The notes beneath the pieces are model-generated. The model did no database searches and was not told where the DNA came from. It worked only from the letters and a program-made list of their open reading frames with translations. This document shows, piece by piece, positions 1-6,466 of a DNA stretch of 8,392 nucleotides (within the stretch, counting starts at the first letter, position 1; each line of letters begins with the position of its first letter). Both the position numbers and the translations under genes were made by a program. Origin of the DNA: Pseudomonadota bacterium (GTDB lineage: Bacteria > Pseudomonadota > Alphaproteobacteria > Sphingomonadales > Sphingomonadaceae); NCBI GenBank assembly GCA_023423775.1, contig JAFAEZ010000146.1:1-8392 (forward strand). The letters are read 5' to 3'.

Positions 1-1
1 C

Positions 2-352
2 GCACGGCCCGTATCCAAGACAGGGGAGGATGTCCTCGGCCTGTTCCTCGACCACCATCCCCGCATGACGGGTCCGTCGCTGCAAGCGATCGCGGATGCC
101 GCCCTGGCACGCTTCGACGTGTCGTCCACCTGCGTCGTCCACCGCTGTGGCGAGGTCGCGCCGGGCGAGACGATCGTCTTTGCCGCCGCCGCCTCGCCGC
201 ACCGCCGGGCCGCTTTCCTCGCCGCGGACTATTTGATGGACCTCCTCAAGACGGAAGCAATGTTCTGGAAAAAGGAGCGAGACCGCGGCGACGGGCGCTG
301 GATCGAGCCGACCGAACAGGACCGCGCCGACGCGGCGCGCTGGAGCCAATGA
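2..352 (+). CDS. moaE: Molybdopterin synthase catalytic subunit MoaE (5' end outside window)
   Basis: MoaE is the large subunit of molybdopterin synthase. With the thiocarboxylated small subunit MoaD it puts two sulfurs onto cyclic pyranopterin monophosphate in the cytoplasm. The reading frame is open from base 2, so the N-terminal part lies before the window; the ATG at 65 is an internal Met. Family landmarks visible in order are GLFLDHHPRMT (about 38-70; family form is LEHYPGMT), VVHRCGEVAPGE, ASPHRR, and LKTEAMFWKKE near 245-277. The last motif holds the two active-site lysines expected in MoaE (codons 248-250 and 269-271). The final residues, from about 290, are a short charged tail. The TGA at 350-352 overlaps the moaB ATG at 349, so the genes are probably translationally coupled. 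MoaD is not in the window and is most likely just upstream. Identification is firm; only the start is unseen. Confidence 0.93.
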   Translation, partial: ARPVSKTGEDVLGLFLDHHPRMTGPSLQAIADAALARFDVSSTCVVHRCGEVAPGETIVFAAAASPHRRAAFLAADYLMDLLKTEAMFWKKERDRGDGRWIEPTEQDRADAARWSQ

Positions 353-888
353 TGCCCGGAATCGATGACAGCCTCGCCTTCCACCCGCTCAACATCGCCG
401 TGCTCACCGTGTCGGACACGCGTGTTGAGAGCAGCGACACCTCGGGTGCCTTGCTCGCCGAGCGGCTGAACGGCGCCGGCCATCGCTTGGCAGCCAAGGC
501 GATCGTCGCAGACGAGATCGATGCCATACGAAGCCTGATCGAGGCATGGGTCGCGGACGAGGCGATCGATGTCGTCCTCACCACGGGCGGCACGGGGTTC
601 GCGCCGCGCGACGTGACGCCCGAAGCGATCAAGCCGCTATTCCGCCGCGAGATGGACGGCTTTGCGGTCGTCTTCCACCAGGCGAGCCTCGGCACCGTCG
701 GCGTTTCGACGCTGCAGTCGCGCGCCTTCGCCGGGCAGGCCGGCGACACGTTCGTCTTCTGCCTGCCCGGGTCCACCGGCGCCTGCCGCGACGCCTGGGA
801 CCTCGTGCTGGCCCTCGAGCTAGACAGCCGCTACCGCCCCTGCTCGCTCGCCGGGCAGATCCCGCGCCTCAGGCATCTCTGCGCATGA
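349..888 (+). CDS. moaB: Molybdopterin adenylyltransferase family protein MoaB
   Basis: This 179-residue protein belongs to the MoaB/MogA family. The family binds molybdopterin and, in MogA and many MoaB proteins, activates it with ATP to adenylyl-molybdopterin before metal insertion. Motifs seen: AVLTVSDTR (residues 17-25) at the first strand, the pterin-binding TTGGTG loop (78-83) followed by PRDVTPEA with the conserved Asp88, and LPGSTGACRDAW (139-150). The C-terminal tail (RPCSLAGQIPRLRH) is the tail style I associate with proteobacterial MoaB. Two start codons sit in tandem, ATGATG at 349 and 352. GGAG at 342-345 is better spaced (6 nt) for the second, which would drop one Met. No separate mogA is seen, so this protein probably does the adenylylation for MoeA; that role is inferred. 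It overlaps moaE by 4 nt (ATGA) and moaC by 4 nt (ATGA). Confidence 0.92.
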   Translation: MMPGIDDSLAFHPLNIAVLTVSDTRVESSDTSGALLAERLNGAGHRLAAKAIVADEIDAIRSLIEAWVADEAIDVVLTTGGTGFAPRDVTPEAIKPLFRREMDGFAVVFHQASLGTVGVSTLQSRAFAGQAGDTFVFCLPGSTGACRDAWDLVLALELDSRYRPCSLAGQIPRLRHLCA

Positions 889-1373
889 GCGGCCTCACCC
901 ATATCGACCCCAGCGGCCGCGCCGGCATGGTCGACGTAACGGAAAAGGCCGTCACCGACCGCACCGCCACCGCCGAGGGGACGCTGCGCTGCAGTGTCGA
1001 GACTCTCGACGCGGTGCGCGAAGGGAGCGCCCCCAAAGGCGCCGTGATCTCGACCGCGGAGCTGGCCGGCGTGATGGCCGCCAAGCGCACCGCCGACCTC
1101 GTCCCGCTCTGCCACCCGCTGCCGCTGACCAAGGTTGCCGTGACGATCGGTATAGACGACGCCCTTCCCGGCTTCCGCGTCGGCGCCGAGGTGCGGACGA
1201 AGGGAGTGACGGGGGTCGAGATGGAAGCGCTGACGGCGGTCAGCGTCGCCTGCCTCACGCTGTTCGACATGCTGAAGGCGATCGATCGCACCATGACCAT
1301 CGGCGATATCCAAGTCGCCTCCAAGTCCGGCGGACGTTCGGGCGACTGGTCGCGGTCGGGAGCAGGATCCTGA
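885..1373 (+). CDS. moaC: Cyclic pyranopterin monophosphate synthase MoaC
   Basis: MoaC converts the MoaA product (3',8-cyclo-GTP) to cyclic pyranopterin monophosphate, completing the first step of Moco synthesis. The 162-residue length is normal. Landmarks: MVDVTEKAVTDRTATAEG from residue 15, the PLCHPLPLTKV block (74-84), and GVEMEALTAVSVACLTLFDMLKA (from residue 110). By recall of E. coli MoaC numbering, the catalytic or binding residues fall at the same positions here: Lys51, His77, Glu112, Glu114, Asp128 and Lys131. The frame stays open far upstream inside moaB, but the homology begins at the ATG at 885, which overlaps the moaB TGA as ATGA. No strong Shine-Dalgarno precedes it, so translation probably depends on termination of moaB. 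The TGA at 1371-1373 overlaps the proposed CTG start of moeA. Confidence 0.95.
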   Translation: MSGLTHIDPSGRAGMVDVTEKAVTDRTATAEGTLRCSVETLDAVREGSAPKGAVISTAELAGVMAAKRTADLVPLCHPLPLTKVAVTIGIDDALPGFRVGAEVRTKGVTGVEMEALTAVSVACLTLFDMLKAIDRTMTIGDIQVASKSGGRSGDWSRSGAGS

Positions 1374-2557
1374 TCGGTTTCGACGAAGCGCTGGCGATCG
1401 TGCGAGAGGCAGCGCGGCCGCTTGGGAGCGAAGAGCTGCCGCTGACCGCCGCCGCCGGACGCGTTCTCGCCGAACCCGTAGTCGCGCGCGTCGATTCTCC
1501 CCCTGCAGCCGTCTCGGCTATGGACGGCTATGCGGTCCGGCAGGCGGACCTTGACGGAGGCCAGACGCGCTTCCGCGTCGTCGGCGAGAGCTTTGCCGGC
1601 GCGGCGCAGGTGTCGGCGATCGCACCGGGCGAATGCCTGCGCATCTTCACGGGCGCGCCTCTCCCCGATGGCGCCGACCGAGTCGTCATCCAGGAAGTGG
1701 TGCAGCGCGAGGGCGACGAGGCCATCGTCGCGGGACCCCTCTCCTCGGGCCGCCACGTCCGGGCGCAAGGATCCGATTTCGGTGTCGGCGAGACGCTTCT
1801 TCCGACCGGCCGCACGCTCGACCCGCGCGCGCTGGTGGCAGCAGCCGCGGCCGATCTCGGGACGGTTCCGGTCTGGCGTCGCCCGCGCATCACCATCCTC
1901 GGCACGGGCGACGAATTGGTCGAGCCGGGCGCAGCGGCGAGCCGGCCCGGCACGATTCCGGAAAGCGTCTCGTTCGGGGTGGCCGCTCTCGCCGAGCTCG
2001 GGGGCGGCGAGGTACTTGAACGCCTGCGCCTGCGCGATGAGCCCGCCGCCCTCGAGCGTGAAGCTGCGCGCGCGTTGGCCGCGTCAGATCTCGTCGTCGT
2101 CACCGGCGGAGCTTCGGTCGGCGAGCGCGATTATGCCAAAGCGATGTTCGCGCCCCTGGGCCTCGACCTGCTTTTTGCCAAGGTCGCTATCAAGCCCGGT
2201 AAGCCCGTCTGGCTCGGGCGCGCCCGGGGAAAGCTCGTGCTCGGCCTGCCTGGCAATCCGACCTCCGCGATGGTTACGGCGCGTCTTCTCCTGGCGCCGC
2301 TTGTCGTCGGGCTCGCCGGGCGAGACTCCGCTCAAGGGCTCGAGTGGCGCACTGCGCCGCTGACCGAAGCGCTCGGCGCATGCGGCGACCGTGAGACCTT
2401 CATCCGTGGGCAATGGTACTGCGATGCGGTCCAGCCGCTATCGAACCAGGATAGCGGGGCGCAGAGGGCGCTGGCGGCGGCGGACGTTCTGATCCGGAGG
2501 CGCGCGGGTGCTGCCGCTGCCGCAGCGGGCGAGCATGTCGAAATCATCGACTTCTGA
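1370..2557 (+). CDS. moeA: Molybdopterin molybdenumtransferase MoeA (probable CTG start)
   Basis: MoeA inserts molybdate into adenylylated molybdopterin to form Mo-molybdopterin. From the proposed start it is 395 residues, a usual length. Landmarks: SAMDGYAV (49-56), FTGAPLPDGAD (93-103), ILGTGDELV (176-184), TGGASVGERDY (245-255, MoCF-type binding loop), KPGKP (275-279) and GLPGNP (292-297), then the C-terminal beta domain. No in-frame ATG, GTG or TTG lies upstream of GTG 1400. Starting at 1400 would remove the conserved N-terminal FDEALAIV segment. CTG at 1370 keeps it, overlaps the moaC TGA as CTGA, and follows a GGGAGCAGGA stretch (1358-1367), so I prefer it; a conservative annotation would use 1400. 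The region where many MoeA proteins have a DSN motif reads IPESVSF here. The 3' end overlaps convergent mobA by 14 nt. Confidence 0.92.
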   Translation: MIGFDEALAIVREAARPLGSEELPLTAAAGRVLAEPVVARVDSPPAAVSAMDGYAVRQADLDGGQTRFRVVGESFAGAAQVSAIAPGECLRIFTGAPLPDGADRVVIQEVVQREGDEAIVAGPLSSGRHVRAQGSDFGVGETLLPTGRTLDPRALVAAAAADLGTVPVWRRPRITILGTGDELVEPGAAASRPGTIPESVSFGVAALAELGGGEVLERLRLRDEPAALEREAARALAASDLVVVTGGASVGERDYAKAMFAPLGLDLLFAKVAIKPGKPVWLGRARGKLVLGLPGNPTSAMVTARLLLAPLVVGLAGRDSAQGLEWRTAPLTEALGACGDRETFIRGQWYCDAVQPLSNQDSGAQRALAAADVLIRRRAGAAAAAAGEHVEIIDF

Positions 2558-3134
2558 TTGTTTCCAGCAGCCGCTCGGCTGCGCCCAGCTCGTCGGGACG
2601 ATTGATGTTGAGGAACGGATCATAGGGCTGGGTCGGCCATTCCACGATCGCATGCCCAACGTGCTCGGCGAAGCCCCAGAGAGACGATCGTCCCGAGGCG
2701 CGATAGTCAGGCAGCGCGTCGATCACGGTGGTGCGCCATAGCCCGCAGACCGGGTGCAGGGCGCGCCCGCTGCTCGCAATCGCAGCGCCAAGCTCGGGCC
2801 TCAATGCCTGCGCCAGCCGCTGCGCCAGGTCTCCGGGCAGCATCGGCATGTCGCACGCGATGGTCAGCAGCGTCTCGGCGCCAGAGTCCCCCGCGAAGCC
2901 TAGCGCCGAGGCCAGGCCGCCGATAGGCCCTTCGTCCTGCGTGTCCACGATCTGCGGAGCGCCCAGCCGCCCGGCCTGCCCCTCGTGGCGTACCGAAACC
3001 GCGACCAGATCGGACCAGCCGCGCGCCTGTTCGAGCGCGCGCTCGATCAGGGATCTGCCGCCGAGCAGCCTCAGAGGCTTGCCGCCGCCGATGCGACGCC
3101 CCTCCCCCCCGGCTAGGACGACGACCGCGATCAT
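2544..3134 (-). CDS. mobA: Molybdenum cofactor guanylyltransferase MobA
   Basis: MobA transfers GMP from GTP to Mo-molybdopterin, giving the MGD cofactor used by DMSO-reductase-family enzymes such as NarG. The 196-residue length fits. Landmarks: the N-terminal nucleotide-binding LAGGEGRRIGGGKP (residues 7-20), GPIGGL (69-74), ACDMP (93-97, metal and nucleotide site), LHPVCGLW (126-133) and FLNINRPDEL (174-183). In the first loop the usual GGxDK is shortened to GGGK: the Lys is kept but the preceding Asp is absent. The frame stays open far upstream, but that part is an out-of-frame shadow of the TSUP gene; homology starts at Met 3134. Its ATG overlaps the TSUP stop as ATGA, so it is the last gene of the nnrS-TSUP-mobA operon. 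MobB is not seen. Related cytidylyl- or adenylyltransferases (MocA type) are less likely given the nitrate reductase context. Confidence 0.87.
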   Translation of the reverse strand: MIAVVVLAGGEGRRIGGGKPLRLLGGRSLIERALEQARGWSDLVAVSVRHEGQAGRLGAPQIVDTQDEGPIGGLASALGFAGDSGAETLLTIACDMPMLPGDLAQRLAQALRPELGAAIASSGRALHPVCGLWRTTVIDALPDYRASGRSSLWGFAEHVGHAIVEWPTQPYDPFLNINRPDELGAAERLLETIRSR

Positions 3135-3871
3135 GTGAACAGCAACTTGGCACCGGCGACGAGCAGCACCAGCCCGAGCAATTGCAGCAATGCAGCGCGG
3201 GGCAGCCGCTCGACCCCCAGCCAGGTGCCGAGCATTCCGCCCGCCGCGACCGCGCCGAGCAGCACCGGCAGTTCGGTCGGCAACGCCCCCAGCGAGGCGA
3301 CATTGCCGGCGAGGCCTGCTATCGAATTGGCCAGGATGAAGGCCGCGGCGATGCCGGAAGTCTTGCGCGGCGTCTCCCAGCCGAACAGCAGGATCAAGGG
3401 GCTGAGGAATATACCGCCGCCGGTGCCAGTCAGACCCGCAAGCAGGCCGATCGCCGCGCCCGCTGGCAGCGTGACGCCGAGCGAGGGCGCGCGCACCGGT
3501 CGCTCCGCCATCACCCTTGGCCGCCACAAGAGGCGCAAGGCCGCGAACCACAAGACGAGGCCGACCAGCGGCCGGTAGATTTCCGGCGGCACGGCAATCC
3601 CACCACCGACGAAGGCGAGCGGGATCGCCGTCACGGCAAAGGCGAGGAACAATCGCAGATCGAATTGCCCGGCGCGCGCATAACGCCAGGTGCCGAGCCC
3701 GGCGACGAGCAGGTTGAGCGCGAGCGCGGTCGGCCGCATCGTTGTCACGGGCAGAGCGAATAGCGCCATGATCGCAAGGTAAGCCGAGGCGCCCCCATGA
3801 CCCACCGACGAATAGAGCGCCGCCGCCAGCGCCATCAGCAAGGCGATCGAGAGGAGGGCGAGCCCGTCCAT
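3131..3871 (-). CDS. TSUP (TauE/SafE) family membrane permease
   Basis: This 246-residue hydrophobic protein is a member of the TauE/SafE (TSUP) family, whose studied members move sulfite, sulfoacetate, taurine-derived anions or other small organic anions across the inner membrane. It shows the family's two-repeat design. The N-terminal half carries SSVGHGGASAYL (21-32) and the C-terminal half carries LTGTGGGIFLSP (147-158), each inside a run of hydrophobic helices. About eight membrane segments are apparent, roughly at residues 4-22, 27-41, 45-63, 73-93, 98-115, 132-165, 172-190 and 202-244 (the last probably two). The start at 3871 shares one base with the nnrS stop (TGATG), and its own stop overlaps mobA (ATGA). 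The substrate cannot be read from the sequence. Its place between an NO-linked protein and MobA raises an oxyanion (sulfite, nitrite, molybdate) as a guess only. Confidence 0.88.
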   Translation of the reverse strand: MDGLALLSIALLMALAAALYSSVGHGGASAYLAIMALFALPVTTMRPTALALNLLVAGLGTWRYARAGQFDLRLFLAFAVTAIPLAFVGGGIAVPPEIYRPLVGLVLWFAALRLLWRPRVMAERPVRAPSLGVTLPAGAAIGLLAGLTGTGGGIFLSPLILLFGWETPRKTSGIAAAFILANSIAGLAGNVASLGALPTELPVLLGAVAAGGMLGTWLGVERLPRAALLQLLGLVLLVAGAKLLFT

Positions 3872-5079
3872 CAGCTCTTCCGCTTCCACTGCGAGACCAG
3901 CATCGGGCCGTAGCGCAGCACGAACAATGCGAAGGCAAGGCTCCAGCATGCGCCCGACAAAGCGAGCAATTCGAGATGCCATTCGATGGCCAGCGGCGCT
4001 GCCACTCGCATCGCCGCTGCCGCGTTGACGAGGCAATAGATGACCAGGGTCACCTCGTCCGCCTCGCGCGCGCGGCCGGTATGGCTGCGCGCGGTGCGCG
4101 TCATCATGGCCAGGGTCATCACTCCTATCGCCCCGGCCGTCAGCGCGTGGATCGGCGCCGTGACCGGCATCCGCTCCGGCAGAAGCATTGCTAGGCCGAG
4201 AAGGAAGAGACCCAGGCCAAGCCAGAAATAGCCGGCATGGAGGATCCAGACGAGCGGCTCGCGCGCCGCCGCCCAGCCGCGCCAGCGGGCCAGTCGCATC
4301 AATGCGGCGGCTCCGCCCACCATCAGCATGATTGCGGCGCCGACCGACAAGGGCATCACGACCCACGCGGCCAGGCCCACAGCCGCGGCGCCTACGGCGA
4401 AGGCATCGAAGCGATCGAACGGGGCCGGCTCCGGCTTGATCTTGCGTTGCGCCATCCAGTTGCGCGTGAAGCTCGGCACCAGGCGGCCGCCCATCATCGC
4501 GATCAGGAAGATGATCAGGGCGATCGCCATTCGTTCACCGGCCGCGGCGAGTTCAAAGTCGAGAGGCCGCAGGTGGACCAGGATGTCGGCAAGCGCGAGC
4601 AGCGAGATGACGACGCACGGCGCGAGGCTCCGCCAGTTCCGCGCCGCCAGTTGCTCGCGCCATAAGGCAAGCGCGAACAGCGGCAGGAATGCGGCCTCGA
4701 TCGCGGCCAATATCGGGACCGATCCACTTGCGAGCATCGCCGCGCGTCCCGCGATCCACAAAGCCAGCAGCATCGCGATCGGCCGTCCGGCGACGGGGAA
4801 GCGGCCGGTCCAGTTCGCCCCCGCCACGGTCATGTAGCCCACGATGACGGCGCCGGTGTAGCCGAACAGCATTTCGTGGACGTGCCATTCGCGCGTCACC
4901 GTCTCGGCGAAGCCGTCGATTCCGGTGAACAAGGCGCCGATCCAGAGCGGCACCGCCAGCGCGGACCAGATGGCGGCGCACAGGAAGAACGGGCGAAACC
5001 CAAAGCTCAACAACGCCGGCCCACGATAATCGCGCAGGACCTGCGCGGTCGTCTTCGGCTTGGGCTGATCCCCCCTCAT
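3871..5079 (-). CDS. nnrS: NnrS family haem/copper membrane protein
   Basis: NnrS proteins are polytopic inner-membrane proteins that bind haem and copper. They are expressed with denitrification or nitrate-respiration genes and protect against nitric oxide and related iron-nitrosyl stress. From Met 5079 this protein is 402 residues with about twelve hydrophobic segments. Family motifs are GFRPFF (27-32) at the first helix, WHVHEMLFGY (65-74, histidine-rich likely metal site), NWTGR (89-93), GGRLVPSFTRNW (197-208) and a later MTRTARSHTGR. The frame has further Mets at 5106 and 5121, giving up to 416 residues. I chose 5079 because CAGG lies 6 nt before it, the other two have no well-placed Shine-Dalgarno, and it leaves room for a divergent promoter; the choice is uncertain. 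It is the first gene of the minus-strand nnrS-TSUP-mobA operon, divergent from moaA. Confidence 0.88.
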   Translation of the reverse strand: MRGDQPKPKTTAQVLRDYRGPALLSFGFRPFFLCAAIWSALAVPLWIGALFTGIDGFAETVTREWHVHEMLFGYTGAVIVGYMTVAGANWTGRFPVAGRPIAMLLALWIAGRAAMLASGSVPILAAIEAAFLPLFALALWREQLAARNWRSLAPCVVISLLALADILVHLRPLDFELAAAGERMAIALIIFLIAMMGGRLVPSFTRNWMAQRKIKPEPAPFDRFDAFAVGAAAVGLAAWVVMPLSVGAAIMLMVGGAAALMRLARWRGWAAAREPLVWILHAGYFWLGLGLFLLGLAMLLPERMPVTAPIHALTAGAIGVMTLAMMTRTARSHTGRAREADEVTLVIYCLVNAAAAMRVAAPLAIEWHLELLALSGACWSLAFALFVLRYGPMLVSQWKRKS

Positions 5080-5180
5080 CGCCGACCTGCTGTGCCCCTG
5101 CCCCATCGCTTGCCATGACATGGATCATTGGCGTGCCCTCGACGTTGGGCATAGGTAGAGGCGTGGGTCGGGGCAATCTT
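5080..5180. promoter_or_regulatory. Divergent nnrS / moaA intergenic region with weak promoter-like elements
   Basis: About 100 bases separate the chosen nnrS and moaA starts, so both transcripts probably begin here. Leftward, TTGCCC (minus strand, 5176-5171) and TATGCC (5153-5148) are 17 nt apart. Rightward, TTGGCG (5128-5133) and CATAGG (5150-5155) are 16 nt apart. Each -35 matches 4 of 6 and each -10 only 3 of 6 consensus bases, so these are weak. CCATG-A-CATGG at 5113-5123 is a perfect 5-1-5 inverted repeat that could be an operator. I see no FNR/NnrR-type TTGAT-N4-ATCAA box. If nnrS really starts at 5121 or moaA at 5115, much of this would be coding. Confidence 0.3.
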
Positions 5181-6239
5181 ATGGACGCACAGGCAAAGGC
5201 GCAGGCGCGGATCGCGGAAGAGGCCGACACGGCCGTCCCCCCGGCGTCTGCCGCTTCGGGCCTGATCGACGGTTTTGGACGTCGGATCGAATATGTCCGC
5301 CTCTCGGTCACCGACCGCTGCGATTTGCGCTGCCGTTACTGCATGGCCGAGCGGATGCAGTTCCTGCCGCGCCGAGAATTGCTCAGTCTCGAAGAGCTGG
5401 CAGAGCTTTGCGATATCCTGATCGCGCGTGGCGTCCGCCGGATCCGCCTGACCGGCGGCGAACCTCTCGTCCGCCGCGATATCTTGACCTTGGTCCAGGC
5501 CCTCGGGCGCCGGCTCGGGAATGGGCTCGACGAGATCACGATGACGACCAACGCCACCCAGCTCGAGCCGGTCGCCGGCCTGCTGCGCGCGGCCGGGATG
5601 GGCCGGCTCAACATCAGCCTCGACAGCCGCGATCCGGACCGTTTCCGCGCTATCACGCGGCGCGGCGACCTTGCCCAGGTGCAGCGCGGCATCGCGGCGG
5701 CGAAGCAAGCGGGTCTTGCCATCAAGATCAACATGGTCGCGCTGCGCGGCATCAACGAGGACGAGATCGGCGACATGCTCGCCTGGTGCGGCGACGAGGG
5801 CTTCGACCTTACCTTGATCGAGACCATGCCGCTCGGGGCGATCGAAGAGGACCGCACCGACCGCTATCTCCCGCTCGACGCGGTACGCGAGCGGCTGGCG
5901 GAGCGATTCACACTGGTGCCCTCGCTCCATCGCACCGGCGGGCCCGCGCGCTATTTCGACGTGGGGGAGACCGGCGGAAGGCTCGGCCTCATCACGCCCC
6001 TCAGCCACAATTTCTGCGCCGGCTGCAACCGCATCCGCATCACCGCCACCGGGACCATCTTCGGCTGCCTCGGCCATGACCAGAAGATCGAGCTGCGCGA
6101 CCTCCTGCGCGCGGGCGGGCCAGGCGCGATGGACGCGGCGCTCGACCGCCTGGTCGCCGGCAAGCCGCAGCGGCACGATTTCCGGATTGAGGCGGCGCGA
6201 CCGGCGGTCGAGCGGCACATGAGCGTCACGGGCGGCTGA
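5181..6239 (+). CDS. moaA: GTP 3',8-cyclase MoaA (radical SAM)
   Basis: MoaA starts Moco synthesis by radical rearrangement of GTP to 3',8-cyclo-GTP, which MoaC then processes. From ATG 5181 it is 352 residues. The N-terminal radical-SAM cluster motif is CDLRCRYC (47-54, CX3CX2C), followed by LTGGEP, TTNATQL and NISLDSRDPDRFRAITR. The second, substrate-binding 4Fe-4S site is Cys279, Cys282 and Cys296 (CX2CX13C). The protein ends in Gly-Gly, the conserved activating tail of MoaA. Homology begins around residue 28 (LIDGFGRRIEYVRLS), leaving a roughly 25-residue Ala/Glu-rich N-terminal extension. An in-frame GTG at 5163 and ATG at 5115 would lengthen it, but 5181 has GGGG 7 nt upstream. It stands alone on the plus strand, divergent from nnrS and convergent with the nar operon end, with 17 bases to the next gene. 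Confidence 0.95.
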   Translation: MDAQAKAQARIAEEADTAVPPASAASGLIDGFGRRIEYVRLSVTDRCDLRCRYCMAERMQFLPRRELLSLEELAELCDILIARGVRRIRLTGGEPLVRRDILTLVQALGRRLGNGLDEITMTTNATQLEPVAGLLRAAGMGRLNISLDSRDPDRFRAITRRGDLAQVQRGIAAAKQAGLAIKINMVALRGINEDEIGDMLAWCGDEGFDLTLIETMPLGAIEEDRTDRYLPLDAVRERLAERFTLVPSLHRTGGPARYFDVGETGGRLGLITPLSHNFCAGCNRIRITATGTIFGCLGHDQKIELRDLLRAGGPGAMDAALDRLVAGKPQRHDFRIEAARPAVERHMSVTGG

Positions 6240-6256
6240 GCCGCGGGTGCCCCACG

Positions 6257-6466
6257 TCAAGACAGGAAGATGATGGCGGCGATGATGGAGATGGCCGTCA
6301 CGACCAGCCAGATCACCGGCCATCCCTCGCCTTCATTCTCCTTCGACGAAGCGGTGTCGAACGGCGTCGGCGTCGTGCTGGTCGTGTCGTAGACCGTCTC
6401 TTTCGTGCTCTTAAGGGCCGGGTTCAGCGGCGCGTCTTCAGGCCGGGGTTGCCCAGGATCGCTCAT
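6257..6466 (-). CDS. Small single-pass membrane protein of unknown function
   Basis: I do not recognise this 69-residue protein. Residues 1-48 are hydrophilic, rich in Pro, Thr, Ser, Asp and Glu, and look disordered. Residues 50-68 (WPVIWLVVTAISIIAAIIF) form one clear membrane helix ending one residue before the C-terminus, giving a tail-anchored arrangement. The start at 6466 is set by a near-perfect Shine-Dalgarno, GGAGGAG (minus strand, 6479-6473), exactly 6 nt upstream. The frame has earlier Mets at 6484 and 6481, but those would place the Shine-Dalgarno inside the gene. It overlaps the end of the preceding 119-residue gene by 29 nt and is the last gene of the nar-side operon. With its own strong ribosome site it may be translated at a higher rate than the upstream genes. 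A role near the membrane-bound nitrate reductase is possible from context only. Confidence 0.62.
   Translation of the reverse strand: MSDPGQPRPEDAPLNPALKSTKETVYDTTSTTPTPFDTASSKENEGEGWPVIWLVVTAISIIAAIIFLS

Noticed and set aside
546..884. In-frame upstream extension of moaC
   Set aside because: This part lies in another frame of moaB and is Arg-rich; MoaC homology starts exactly at ATG 885.
3135..3938. In-frame upstream extension of mobA, giving a 464-codon frame
   Set aside because: It is an out-of-frame reading of the TSUP gene; the MobA nucleotide-binding loop begins right after Met 3134.
6232..6244. GCGGC-TGA-GCCGC hairpin spanning the moaA stop, considered as a bidirectional terminator
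   Set aside because: The stem is only 5 bp with a 3-nt loop and no T-run follows on either strand, so an intrinsic terminator cannot be claimed.
5076..6323. A 415-codon open frame on the minus strand opposite moaA
   Set aside because: moaA carries all its catalytic motifs on the other strand; the minus frame has no recognisable domain and spans the promoter region.
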